From positions 310,001 to 374,000 of the forward strand of contig NZ_WRXN01000006.1 of NCBI RefSeq assembly GCF_009758205.1: DNA of 64,000 bases, given 5' to 3'. The notes beneath the pieces were generated by a model, which saw only the letters and a list, made by a program, of their open reading frames with translations, was not told the DNA's origin and searched no databases. A program made the position numbers and the translations under genes. Positions 36,958-45,145 of this stretch are shown piece after piece. Position 1 is the stretch's first letter, and the number at the start of each line of letters is the position of its first letter. The stretch comes from Chitinophaga tropicalis. GTDB lineage: Bacteria; Bacteroidota; Bacteroidia; Chitinophagales; Chitinophagaceae.

Positions 36958-39582
36958 ATGTCATTAGGAAAAATACTGCTGGGAGTACTGTTTATATGTC
37001 TTCCTGGTCAGGTGTTTGGATGGGACTGGCGCACGAAGGTGACAGTAGTATTAAAAGACAGGCCATTAGAGGAAGTTTGCGGGCTACTGGAGAAGGAATA
37101 TGGGATACGCTTTTCCTATAGCCGGAATATAGTTGACCTGTCCCGCAGAATAACTGTCAACATTCATAATAAACCATTAAAAAAGGCCCTGGAAGAAATT
37201 TTTGACCCTTACAATATCCGTTTTGCCCGCATAGGAGAACAAATAGTACTCACAGAAATAAAACATCCTGTGTATACAGTAAGCGGGTATGTACAGGACA
37301 TACGTACCGGCGAAAAGCTGATAGGCGCCACTATCTATTCTCCCAGGCAGGAAGCGGGAACCATTACCAATCAATATGGCTTTTTTAGTCTTACACTGGC
37401 CCGGGACACCAGCAGCCTGTGGGTATCCTATATCGGTTATGTACCCCAGCGGCTGGCGGTGAAAGGAGTGGGAAAATCGCAGGTCTCAGTGGTGCTGACG
37501 CCAAAGAACAGTTTACCGGAAATAGTGGTGACAGACAGCGTATATGCCAGGAGCCAGACCAACCTGCTTACCGGCAGGATGAGCGTATCTCCGGCAGACG
37601 TAAAATCCATGCCCCGGTTACTGGGTGAGGCAGATGTGATGCGCGCTATTGTAGCTCTCCCCGGAGTATCAGGCGGAATAGATGGAGGTGGCGCGCTGAA
37701 TGTGAGAGGCGGAAGCCCTGATCAGAACCTGGTGTTGCTGGATGGTACCCCTGTATTCAGCGCTTCACACCTGTTCGGGATTTTTTCCGTATTCAACCCT
37801 GATATTGTAAAGGACGCAGCATTTTATAAAGGCGCCTTCCCCGCCAGGTATGGAGGACGTTTATCTTCTGTTGTGGATATATCCCTGAAAGACGGAGATA
37901 TGAAGCAATATCATGGAGAGGCGGCTATAGGGCTGATAGCGGCAAAGGCTATGGTAGAAGGGCCCATAAAAAAAGACAAAACTTCTTTTGTTGTATCCGG
38001 AAGACGTTCCTATACAGACCTGCTGGAAGACAATCTGTTCAACTCAACCTCAGAGAATGGCGATGAGAACCGGGCATACGTATATTTCTATGATGCCAAT
38101 CTGAAGGTGAATCATATCTTTTCTGAAAGGGACAGGATCCATTTCAGCGTTTATACCGGACAGGATAAGCTGGTGCTGAACAGGGCATCAGGCGTCAGTC
38201 AGCAGGATACTGTTTATGAAACAACAAAAACAAGGTTCAGCTGGGGGAATTATACCGGTACATTACGATGGAACCATGTATTCAATCCTAAATTATTTGC
38301 CAATACTACAGGTAACTACTCTCAATATTATTTCTATACAGACTATTCCTACAATTATAAGCCGGTCAGTCGTGAAGATACCATAAAGCTCTTTGGTAAG
38401 TATTACTCACGGATGCAGGACGCGGTGATCAGGATGGACCTGGAATACCGGCCTGGTCCTAACCATACATTTAAATTCGGAGGCGGGGCTATTACTCATA
38501 TTTTTACCCCGGGAGTATCCCGGTTTGAAGACAAGGGATCGGGGGAAAAAACTGTGGATACCAGTTATGGGGCAGGATCTACAGTGGGAGGGGAAGTATT
38601 GCTGTATGCAGAAGATGAGTGGAAAGTACTGCCATCATTACAGATGAATATAGGATTGCATACTTCCGGCTTCCTGGTGCAACGTACCTTTTACGGAACC
38701 CTGCAACCCCGGCTTGGAGCCATTTACCGCCTGCCAAAGAACTGGTCGCTGAAGGCCTCATACACACATATGACGCAGTATCTCCACCTGCTTACCAGTG
38801 GGGGTATCGATTCTCCCACTGACCTCTGGGTGCCTTCCACAGGTAAGGTGCGGCCTATGTATTCCAGGCAGGCATCAGCAGGTGTCTTTAAAACAACAAA
38901 TAACAGGATGTATACTTTCTCCCTGGAATCTTATTATAAGATCATGGACCACGTGATAGAGTACAAGGAGTATACACCGTTCATTAATACATCGCCAGGT
39001 AACTGGGATGATAAAGTAGTGTCCGGGCGGGGACGGAGCTATGGAGGAGAGATCATGCTGGAAAAGAAAAAGGGTACTACCCGCGGATGGATAGGATATA
39101 CGCTTTCATGGTCTGAACGCAGATTTCCCGGAGTGAACGGAGGCACATATTTCCCATATAAATATGACCGCCGTCACGACCTGGAGCTGGTGCTGAACCA
39201 ACGGCTGGGCAAACACTGGGACCTCTCCGCCAGCTGGGAATATACCTCCGGGCTACCGCTGACGCTGCCAACAGGCAGCTATGAAGGTGTGGGAGATGGT
39301 TCTCCTTATGACTTCCCGGATAACGTACCCATACTGGACTGGATGGGCAAAAGGAACCAGTACCGCACCCAATCCATGCACCGGCTCGATATCAGCGCTA
39401 CTTACAGCAAAAAGAAAAAGTGGTGGGTGAAAAGCTGGACTTTCAGCCTGTACAATGCTTATAATCAACATAATCCATTCTTCTTCGTAATTGTTACGGA
39501 CAGGAAAAAACAGGAACGCTACCTCTCAGAGATAAGTATCCTGCCTATTCTTCCCAGTGTAACTTACTCAGTAAAATTTTAA
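36958..39582 (+). CDS. TonB-dependent receptor with STN-like and carboxypeptidase-like domains
   Basis: An 874-residue outer-membrane receptor, not of SusC size. Residues 1-21 are the signal peptide, about 28-100 an STN-like secretin/TonB short domain (VVLKDRPLEEVCGLLEKEYGIRFSYSRNIV), about 107-190 a CarboxypepD_reg-like domain (GEKLIGATIYSPRQEAGTITNQYGFFSLTL), then a plug (LLGEADVMRAIVALPGVSGGIDGGGALNVRGGSPDQNLVLLDGTPVF) and the barrel ending VTYSVKF. Such receptors are commonly followed by a DUF4249 lipoprotein, as here, 4 bases downstream. The ligand is unknown. No sigma/FecR pair is adjacent. Confidence 0.88.
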   Translation: MSLGKILLGVLFICLPGQVFGWDWRTKVTVVLKDRPLEEVCGLLEKEYGIRFSYSRNIVDLSRRITVNIHNKPLKKALEEIFDPYNIRFARIGEQIVLTEIKHPVYTVSGYVQDIRTGEKLIGATIYSPRQEAGTITNQYGFFSLTLARDTSSLWVSYIGYVPQRLAVKGVGKSQVSVVLTPKNSLPEIVVTDSVYARSQTNLLTGRMSVSPADVKSMPRLLGEADVMRAIVALPGVSGGIDGGGALNVRGGSPDQNLVLLDGTPVFSASHLFGIFSVFNPDIVKDAAFYKGAFPARYGGRLSSVVDISLKDGDMKQYHGEAAIGLIAAKAMVEGPIKKDKTSFVVSGRRSYTDLLEDNLFNSTSENGDENRAYVYFYDANLKVNHIFSERDRIHFSVYTGQDKLVLNRASGVSQQDTVYETTKTRFSWGNYTGTLRWNHVFNPKLFANTTGNYSQYYFYTDYSYNYKPVSREDTIKLFGKYYSRMQDAVIRMDLEYRPGPNHTFKFGGGAITHIFTPGVSRFEDKGSGEKTVDTSYGAGSTVGGEVLLYAEDEWKVLPSLQMNIGLHTSGFLVQRTFYGTLQPRLGAIYRLPKNWSLKASYTHMTQYLHLLTSGGIDSPTDLWVPSTGKVRPMYSRQASAGVFKTTNNRMYTFSLESYYKIMDHVIEYKEYTPFINTSPGNWDDKVVSGRGRSYGGEIMLEKKKGTTRGWIGYTLSWSERRFPGVNGGTYFPYKYDRRHDLELVLNQRLGKHWDLSASWEYTSGLPLTLPTGSYEGVGDGSPYDFPDNVPILDWMGKRNQYRTQSMHRLDISATYSKKKKWWVKSWTFSLYNAYNQHNPFFFVIVTDRKKQERYLSEISILPILPSVTYSVKF

Positions 39583-39586
39583 GCAG

Positions 39587-40453
39587 ATGCGCTATTCTAT
39601 CATTTACATTATATTACTGTCGGGCTTACTTGCAGCCTGTCAGAAAGAATCCAGGATCCCCATTCCATATGACGGCGATAAGATCGTGCTGAACAGTTTT
39701 ATCCAGCCGGATAGCCTGATCTATATACGGGTTACCAAAAGCAAACCGGTAAAAGAATATGGTAACCTGCAGTTTCCTGCGCTGGAAAATGCCGAAGTGG
39801 AAATATTGGAAGACGGAACACGCCTGCCGGTATACTGGAAAGTGATCAATGGCCGCGGGTATTATGTAACCAATGCAGTAGCAAAGGAAGGAAAGAAATA
39901 TACATTGAATGTTGCTGATAGCGGGCTGACCAGTGTAAGTGCAGAAGATAGTACGCCCGGTAAACCTGCAATCAAAAACGGAAGTGCACAGAAGAACACA
40001 AACAGGGTGAGATTTACACTGACAGACGATGTTGCAAAAACGAACTATTACCGTATCCGTATGTATAATGCTGAAATGGTGGGAGGGGTGATGGTGCCCA
40101 ATAAGAAAGACACTGTCAAATTCAGGCTGGACCCTTCACTCAATAACAGTTTCATCGATATTATCGGAGACACCTATTACAGCGAGGTAATGATCAATGA
40201 TGAAAGAGTGAATGGAAAAGAGGTGTTATTTGTATTGCAAACCAGCAAACGGGTATCGTCAGACTATATGATGGTAGAAGTCAACAGCCTGAATGCGGGC
40301 GGTTATAAGTACCTGCAGGCTACTTATGAGCAGCGGCTGGGAGGTTCAATAGACCTGTCTCTGGATGCAAGCAGCATTTTTTCCAATGTGGGGAACGGGT
40401 ATGGTATTGTTGCGGGAATTAACACCAGCTGGCTGGCTTTCGCAGTACAATAG
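39587..40453 (+). CDS. DUF4249 family lipoprotein
   Basis: A 288-residue lipoprotein with a signal peptide ending in LLAAC (Cys18). The DUF4249 pattern is visible: an early IVLNSFIQPDSLIYIRVTKSKPV segment, ENAEVEILEDG, a middle beta-rich RVRFTLTDDVAKTNYYRIRMYN, and a late SLNAGGYKYLQATYEQ. The family is nearly always next to a TonB-dependent receptor and is thought to act with it at the cell surface; its molecular role is not established. It forms an operon with the receptor upstream. Confidence 0.82.
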   Translation: MRYSIIYIILLSGLLAACQKESRIPIPYDGDKIVLNSFIQPDSLIYIRVTKSKPVKEYGNLQFPALENAEVEILEDGTRLPVYWKVINGRGYYVTNAVAKEGKKYTLNVADSGLTSVSAEDSTPGKPAIKNGSAQKNTNRVRFTLTDDVAKTNYYRIRMYNAEMVGGVMVPNKKDTVKFRLDPSLNNSFIDIIGDTYYSEVMINDERVNGKEVLFVLQTSKRVSSDYMMVEVNSLNAGGYKYLQATYEQRLGGSIDLSLDASSIFSNVGNGYGIVAGINTSWLAFAVQ

Positions 40454-40456
40454 CAG

Positions 40457-40807
40457 TTATCTTTCGATCTGGTATTTGAGGATGATATCGTTCAACCTGC
40501 ACGAAAGCTTCACACATTCCGAAATAATTGTGTTATCAAGTTCGGTATAACCTGCAGATTCAAGGTGATATATCTGCGGATAGACTGATGCCAGAAGGCT
40601 TTTAGCGGATGATATCAGTCCATCCTGGAGATTCACAAGCTGTTGTTGTTCCTGCATCGCACTCTGGTAGTATGGCGATAGTGGATTCAGTATTTCATCC
40701 CAATCCATATGGGTAGTGTTTTTTCCGGTGATAGGTAATGTATAATAAACAACCTCAGAAACTATTTGGTTTAACCTCCATATTTCTTTTTGCGTAAAGA
40801 TTGTCAT
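40457..40807 (-). CDS. Hypothetical protein, 116 aa
   Basis: I do not recognise this protein. It is mostly helical by composition, cytosolic (no signal peptide or membrane segment), with a Gln-rich middle (YQSAMQEQQQLVNLQDGLISSAKSLLASVY) and a C-terminal helix containing two Cys-proximal positions (ISECVKLSCRLNDIIL). It converges on the DUF4249 gene, 3 bases apart, and diverges from the heme-operon promoter at 40830. A coding call is supported by its clean reading frame and the absence of a competing frame. Confidence 0.55.
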   Translation of the reverse strand: MTIFTQKEIWRLNQIVSEVVYYTLPITGKNTTHMDWDEILNPLSPYYQSAMQEQQQLVNLQDGLISSAKSLLASVYPQIYHLESAGYTELDNTIISECVKLSCRLNDIILKYQIER

Positions 40808-40829
40808 AAAATTTTCCCGATTCGATTAG

Positions 40830-40857
40830 TTGGTTACATTTCTATGACATAGCTTTG
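40830..40857 (+). promoter_or_regulatory. Promoter for the heme-uptake operon
   Basis: TTG (40830-40832) and TAGCTTTG (40850-40857) with a 17-bp spacer match the Bacteroidota -33/-7 consensus well. The start would be near 40863, about 390 nt before hmuT. I found no better promoter closer to the gene. Confidence 0.55.
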
Positions 40858-40862
40858 CATTA

Positions 40863-41251
40863 CTCAATTACTCCGCCGCATACCTGTCAGTACCACGCTG
40901 GTATATCCTTATATCAAAATGGCTGGTAGAGAATAATTTTTAATTCATCACGGTAAACTATTACACACCCGGAATATCATGAGGTTCCGATACAGGATTT
41001 GTTGTGCCTGTACAGGATCTGATGATAGAACGGAAAGGGAGGCTATGCCTTATCTGAACTGAAATATCTGATCATATCCTGAAGGATATGCGGGATTACA
41101 GGACAGTTGTAACCTTAACATCATTATTATAAAGAAACTTGCCGGAGCATGGCGGAGTAAAGTGCTCGCGGTGAGCGATGGTTGGCCCAAACCCCGGGTA
41201 GGGTCAACCATTATTTTTCATATCATTTTTCAATTTTCATCTTTCATCATC
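40863..41251 (+). promoter_or_regulatory. Long structured 5' leader with terminator-like hairpin before hmuT
   Basis: The leader contains hairpin CATATCC-TGAA-GGATATG (41073-41090) and palindrome CCTGTACAGG (41007-41016). It then shows mutually exclusive pairing: GCTC at 41164-41167 can pair with GAGC at 41145-41148 or at 41173-41176. Last comes TGGTTGGCCC (41179-41188) with GGGTCAACCA (41201-41210), followed by TTATTTTT. This resembles a transcription attenuator. I recognise no known riboswitch class; in particular no cobalamin consensus. Confidence 0.45.
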
Positions 41252-42094
41252 ATGAACTTTACAGGGATACGCAGGGCGATCTTATTCTTTGCTGTTGCCT
41301 TATTGCTGGTAATGAACGCCAGTGCACAGCAGGCAGCAAAACGTATTGTATCGCTGAACGGCGCCATTACAGAAATTGTATGCGCGCTGGGTTTTGAAAA
41401 AGCAATTGCAGGAGTGGACGTAACCAGCACATATCCTGCATCTATGAACCAGGTGCCTAAAGTTGGGCACAACCGTAATATTTCTGCAGAACCGGTACTG
41501 GCATTACAACCAGACCTGATCCTGGCAACAGACAATTTTATACAGCCATCAGTGATAGAACAGTTTAAAGCTGTAGGTGTGAAAACAGTACAGGTTAAAC
41601 AGGAGTTTTCCATTGACGGTACCAAAAAGCTCATTACGGCAATAGCAGCCGCGCTGAATGTGCCAGCAAAAGGCGCTGAGCTTTGCAAACAGCTGGATAA
41701 AGAGAAACAATCACTGCAGGTAAAACAGCAATCTAAAAAAGTGTTATTCATTTATGCACGGGGAGCAGGCACTATGATGGTAGCCGGTAAGGAAACACCG
41801 TTAGACAAGATCATTACCCTGGCCGGTGCACAGAATGCGGCCGGTAGTTTCAATGACTTCAAACCACTCACGCCGGAAGCACTGGTAACAGCAAACCCCG
41901 ATGTGATCCTGATGTTTGAAGATGGCCTGAAAAGTATGGGTGGCATAGACGGACTGCTGAAAGTGCAGGGCATCCCCCAGACAACCGCAGGTAAGCAAAA
42001 GAAAGTGATTGTGATGGACGGACAGCTGCTGACGGGCTTTGGCCCTCGTGTGGTGCAGGCAGTGAAGGAACTTTCCGGGAAGCTTAATTCCTGA
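41252..42094 (+). CDS. hmuT: Heme ABC transporter, periplasmic binding protein
   Basis: A 280-residue class III periplasmic binding protein that delivers heme (or an iron chelate) to the permease. Residues 1-26 are a signal peptide ending NASAQQ. The two-lobed helical-backbone fold shows KRIVSLNGAITEIVCALGFEKAIAGVDVTSTYP, EPVLALQPDLILATDN, and the C-lobe PLTPEALVTANPDVILM. The heme-class opening with an ALGF segment and the HemS gene in the operon favour heme over vitamin B12 or siderophore. The ATG at 41252 is used; the longer frame to 41162 runs through the leader hairpin. Confidence 0.88.
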   Translation: MNFTGIRRAILFFAVALLLVMNASAQQAAKRIVSLNGAITEIVCALGFEKAIAGVDVTSTYPASMNQVPKVGHNRNISAEPVLALQPDLILATDNFIQPSVIEQFKAVGVKTVQVKQEFSIDGTKKLITAIAAALNVPAKGAELCKQLDKEKQSLQVKQQSKKVLFIYARGAGTMMVAGKETPLDKIITLAGAQNAAGSFNDFKPLTPEALVTANPDVILMFEDGLKSMGGIDGLLKVQGIPQTTAGKQKKVIVMDGQLLTGFGPRVVQAVKELSGKLNS

Positions 42095-42095
42095 T

Positions 42096-43154
42096 ATGAA
42101 CATAAAAAGATTTAAACACACCGGCAGCATTACCTTCCTTGGAATACTGCTGGTGCTGATGATAATAATAGCTACAGGCACGGGAGCTATGCATATCTCC
42201 CCCATTCAGGTAGTGGCCATATTGCTGAAACGCATAGGGATACAGCTGCCTGTAAGCTATGAAGCCAACATGGAAGGGGTATTGTGGATGATCCGTTTAC
42301 CCAGGGTAGTGCTCAGTGTCCTGATAGGAGCAGGCCTGGGTGTGGCAGGAGCCGCATTGCAGGGGTTGTTCCGCAACCCGCTGGCAGATCCCGGGCTGAT
42401 AGGTATCAGCTCAGGGGCCTCCATGGCGGCTGTCGTAATGATCATAGTCCAGCATGCACTACCTGTATTCAGCGGTTTCCCGGCATTTAATTTCTATGCC
42501 CTGAACATAGCTGCCTTTGCAGGAGCCCTGCTAACTACCCTGTTCATCTTCCGTATTGCCCGCAATGGCGGACAGGCAGTCATCTCTACCATGTTGCTGG
42601 CCGGTATAGCAGTGAGGGCATTATGTGAATCAGTAACAGGATTAATGACCTATCTGGCCAGCAATGAACAACTGAGAAGTATCACGTTCTGGTCGCTCGG
42701 CAGCCTGGGAGGCGCCAGCTGGCAAACCGTGCTGGGTATCACACCTTTTATTGTCATCCCGCTGATCTTTTTGCCACGCCTGGCGCCTGCATTGAACCTG
42801 CTGGCATTAGGAGAAAGAGAGGCCATGCACAGCGGCGTGAAAGTACCGCAGCTGAAAGCTATACTGGTGGTCCTTGCCACTATGGCCGTGGCATCGGGAG
42901 TAGCTGTAGCAGGTGTTATCGGGTTCATAGGGTTGATAGTACCACATATAGTCAGGCAGTTTACAGGGCCGGACTACAGGATACTCATACCCGGTGCTGC
43001 CCTGTCAGGCGCAGTATTGCTTACTGTAGCAGATCTTTTGTGCCGGACCATCGTTGCTCCGGCAGAACTGCCGGTAGGTATTATCACCGCCATTATCGGA
43101 GCGCCATTCTTCCTTTGGCTGATCATTAAAGAGAAACGGACAATACTTGCATGA
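42096..43154 (+). CDS. hmuU: Heme/iron ABC transporter permease (FecCD family)
   Basis: A 352-residue inner-membrane permease with about ten helices. FecCD hallmarks are IRLPRVVLSVLIGAGLGVAGAALQGLFRNPLADPGLIGISSGA near residue 70, the ATPase-coupling helix region with LGEREAMHSGV, and VAVAGVIGFIGLIVPHIVRQFTGPDYR near residue 270. It begins one base after hmuT and overlaps hmuV by four bases (ATGA), so the three genes are translated together. Confidence 0.92.
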   Translation: MNIKRFKHTGSITFLGILLVLMIIIATGTGAMHISPIQVVAILLKRIGIQLPVSYEANMEGVLWMIRLPRVVLSVLIGAGLGVAGAALQGLFRNPLADPGLIGISSGASMAAVVMIIVQHALPVFSGFPAFNFYALNIAAFAGALLTTLFIFRIARNGGQAVISTMLLAGIAVRALCESVTGLMTYLASNEQLRSITFWSLGSLGGASWQTVLGITPFIVIPLIFLPRLAPALNLLALGEREAMHSGVKVPQLKAILVVLATMAVASGVAVAGVIGFIGLIVPHIVRQFTGPDYRILIPGAALSGAVLLTVADLLCRTIVAPAELPVGIITAIIGAPFFLWLIIKEKRTILA

Positions 43155-43999
43155 TGTTGAGTGTAAAAGATATATCGCTGCAGTTAGGAAAGACAACTAT
43201 CCTGGACAAGGTGCACTTTAATGCACAGGCCGGAGAACTGTGCGTGATCATGGGCGCAAACGGCGCCGGCAAATCCACATTGCTGAAAGTAATAGCCGGA
43301 GAATATCCGCATTATACCGGCAACGTAGCAATAAAAGACAGGGAACTACGCAGCATGCCTGTAAAGGAACAGGCCGCTGTAAGGGCCGTGCTTTCACAAC
43401 AGATAATGCTTACTCAGCCGTTCTCCGTAGAGGAAGTAGTGGGTATGGGACGGTTTGTGTACGGATCAGGTCTTTCTTCTTCAGATAAAGAGATAGTCAG
43501 CTATGCGCTGAAAGTAATGCAGGTACAGCATCTGAGAGAAAGAGCGTATACCACGCTTTCCGGCGGACAGAAACAACGGGTGCAGATGGCGCGCGTACTG
43601 GCACAGTTGCTGGAAACGCCTGACCTGCATACCGCTGATTATACAGGCAGGAAAATGCTGCTGCTGGATGAACCGGTAACGGGAATGGATATACTGCATC
43701 AGCAGTTATCATTGCAGCTGGCGGCTACGCTGGCTTCCCGGGGAGTGCTTGTCGTGGCTGTCCTGCACGACTTTCAACTGGCTGCTGCTTACGCCAGCCG
43801 CATACTGTTGCTGAAGAACGGCACCATGTATGCACAGGGAACAGTGGAAGAAATGTTAACTCCCCGGCATATTAAAGACTGCTTTGGTGTGGATGTAAAT
43901 GTACTTGAACATCCGCACTACAATTACCCGCTGGTGGTTACCGCCGCTGCCGCCGGTTTATTTCAATCACCTGCCCCAAAGGCAATAAACGTATCGTAA
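43151..43999 (+). CDS. hmuV: Heme ABC transporter ATP-binding protein
   Basis: A 282-residue ATPase powering the permease. Walker A is GANGAGKST (about 35-43), the Q-loop LSQQ, the signature LSGGQKQR, Walker B KMLLLDEP and the H-loop VLHDF. The insertion LLETPDLHTADYTGRK between signature and Walker B is characteristic of heme-type HmuV ATPases. A second ATG three bases downstream (43154) would serve equally. Next gene hemS starts 3 bases after the stop. Confidence 0.92.
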   Translation: MMLSVKDISLQLGKTTILDKVHFNAQAGELCVIMGANGAGKSTLLKVIAGEYPHYTGNVAIKDRELRSMPVKEQAAVRAVLSQQIMLTQPFSVEEVVGMGRFVYGSGLSSSDKEIVSYALKVMQVQHLRERAYTTLSGGQKQRVQMARVLAQLLETPDLHTADYTGRKMLLLDEPVTGMDILHQQLSLQLAATLASRGVLVVAVLHDFQLAAAYASRILLLKNGTMYAQGTVEEMLTPRHIKDCFGVDVNVLEHPHYNYPLVVTAAAAGLFQSPAPKAINVS

Positions 44000-44002
44000 A
44001 AC

Positions 44003-45037
44003 ATGAACACAACTGCAACACAGACATTGAGGGAGCAATGGATAGCTTTCCGTGAACAGAACCCAAAGGTAAGGATAAGGGATGCGGCACAACAGCTGCA
44101 TGTGAGTGAAGGCGGATTGGTGGCAGCCTGCTCCGGCGAAGCTGTAAAACACCTTCGCCCTGATTTTCCTGCCCTCATGCAGCGTATGCCGGAACTGGGA
44201 AAAGTTATGGTGCTGACCCGCAATGAACATTGTGTAATAGAACGTAAAGGCGTATTTGAAACAGTAGACACAGCTAACAAACATGTAGGTACCGTATTAG
44301 GCAAAGATATAGATCTGCGGATGTTCTTCTCCCGCTGGAAATATGGTTTCATTGTATCTGATGATGTAACAACAGGGTTTAAAAGGTCCTGGCAGATCTT
44401 CGACGCACAGGGGAATGCCATTATCAAGATCTATGCTACTGACCATACCAACCTGGTTGCATGGGAGCAACTGGCGCAGGACTTCCTGGCGACAGAGCAA
44501 CCACTCGCCATCCCTGTAGCACCAGCGCCTGCTGTACCGGTGTATAACGATAAAGATGCAGATACAGCTGCCTTCCTGGAAGGATGGGCTGCCTTGCAGG
44601 ATACACATGATTTCTTTCCCCTGTTGATGAAACATAAGATATCAAGAGTGCGTGCGCTGGAAATTGCAGAAGGCCGGTTTGCACGCAGGGCTAAGGCAGA
44701 TAGCGTGAAGGCGTTGCTGGAAAAAGCGGCTGCCAGCGGCCTGGAGATTATGGTATTTGTAGGGAATCCCGGAAATATAGAGATACATACCGGAACAGTA
44801 CAGAAAATAGTAGAGATACCTTCATGGATCAATGTGATGGACCCTGATTTTAATCTGCACCTGAAAACGGATGCTATAGCACAGGTATGGATTGTGGAGA
44901 AACCTTCTGCAGATGGGATCATTACATCGCTGGAAGTGTTTGACGCAGCAGGAGAGATGATTGCACAGTTTTTTGGAAAACGAAAACCAGGAAATCCTGA
45001 ATTAGAAGACTGGAAGGCCCTGGCTGCCGGATTATAA
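44003..45037 (+). CDS. hemS: Hemin-degrading factor HemS/HmuS family
   Basis: A 344-residue cytosolic HemS/ChuS-type protein that binds incoming heme and either degrades it or hands it on. The two-repeat structure is visible: the first half with RIRDAAQQLHVSEGGLVAAC, VLTRNEHCVIERKGVFETV and a second with SRVRALEIAEGRFARRAKADSVKALLEKAAASGLEIMVFVGNPGNIEIHTG. The DFNLHLKTDAIAQVWIVEKPS stretch is conserved. It ends the hmuTUV operon and converges on lanB. Confidence 0.9.
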   Translation: MNTTATQTLREQWIAFREQNPKVRIRDAAQQLHVSEGGLVAACSGEAVKHLRPDFPALMQRMPELGKVMVLTRNEHCVIERKGVFETVDTANKHVGTVLGKDIDLRMFFSRWKYGFIVSDDVTTGFKRSWQIFDAQGNAIIKIYATDHTNLVAWEQLAQDFLATEQPLAIPVAPAPAVPVYNDKDADTAAFLEGWAALQDTHDFFPLLMKHKISRVRALEIAEGRFARRAKADSVKALLEKAAASGLEIMVFVGNPGNIEIHTGTVQKIVEIPSWINVMDPDFNLHLKTDAIAQVWIVEKPSADGIITSLEVFDAAGEMIAQFFGKRKPGNPELEDWKALAAGL

Positions 45038-45081
45038 ATCCCGTCGTTAAACCTTAACCGGCCGCAGGCCAGTCCCTTTCT

Positions 45082-45122
45082 CCGGAAAATTTCTTTCGTC
45101 GAAGACGAAAGAAATTTTCCGG
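45082..45122. terminator. 19-bp perfect hairpin between hemS and lanB
   Basis: 45082-45100 pairs perfectly with 45104-45122 around a GAA loop, between convergent stops. The stem contains TTTC-rich arms rather than a free T-tract, but it should stop or stabilise transcripts from both sides. Confidence 0.7.
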
Positions 45123-45145
45123 CCTTTCCGAATCACAAAAGTATA

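Noticed and set aside
40863-41251. Cobalamin or other known riboswitch upstream of the ABC transporter
   Set aside because: I found no B12-box or other class consensus, and HemS in the operon points to heme.
41162-41251. Longer HmuT start at 41162
   Set aside because: It would translate through the terminator-like hairpin and put 30 residues before a good signal peptide.
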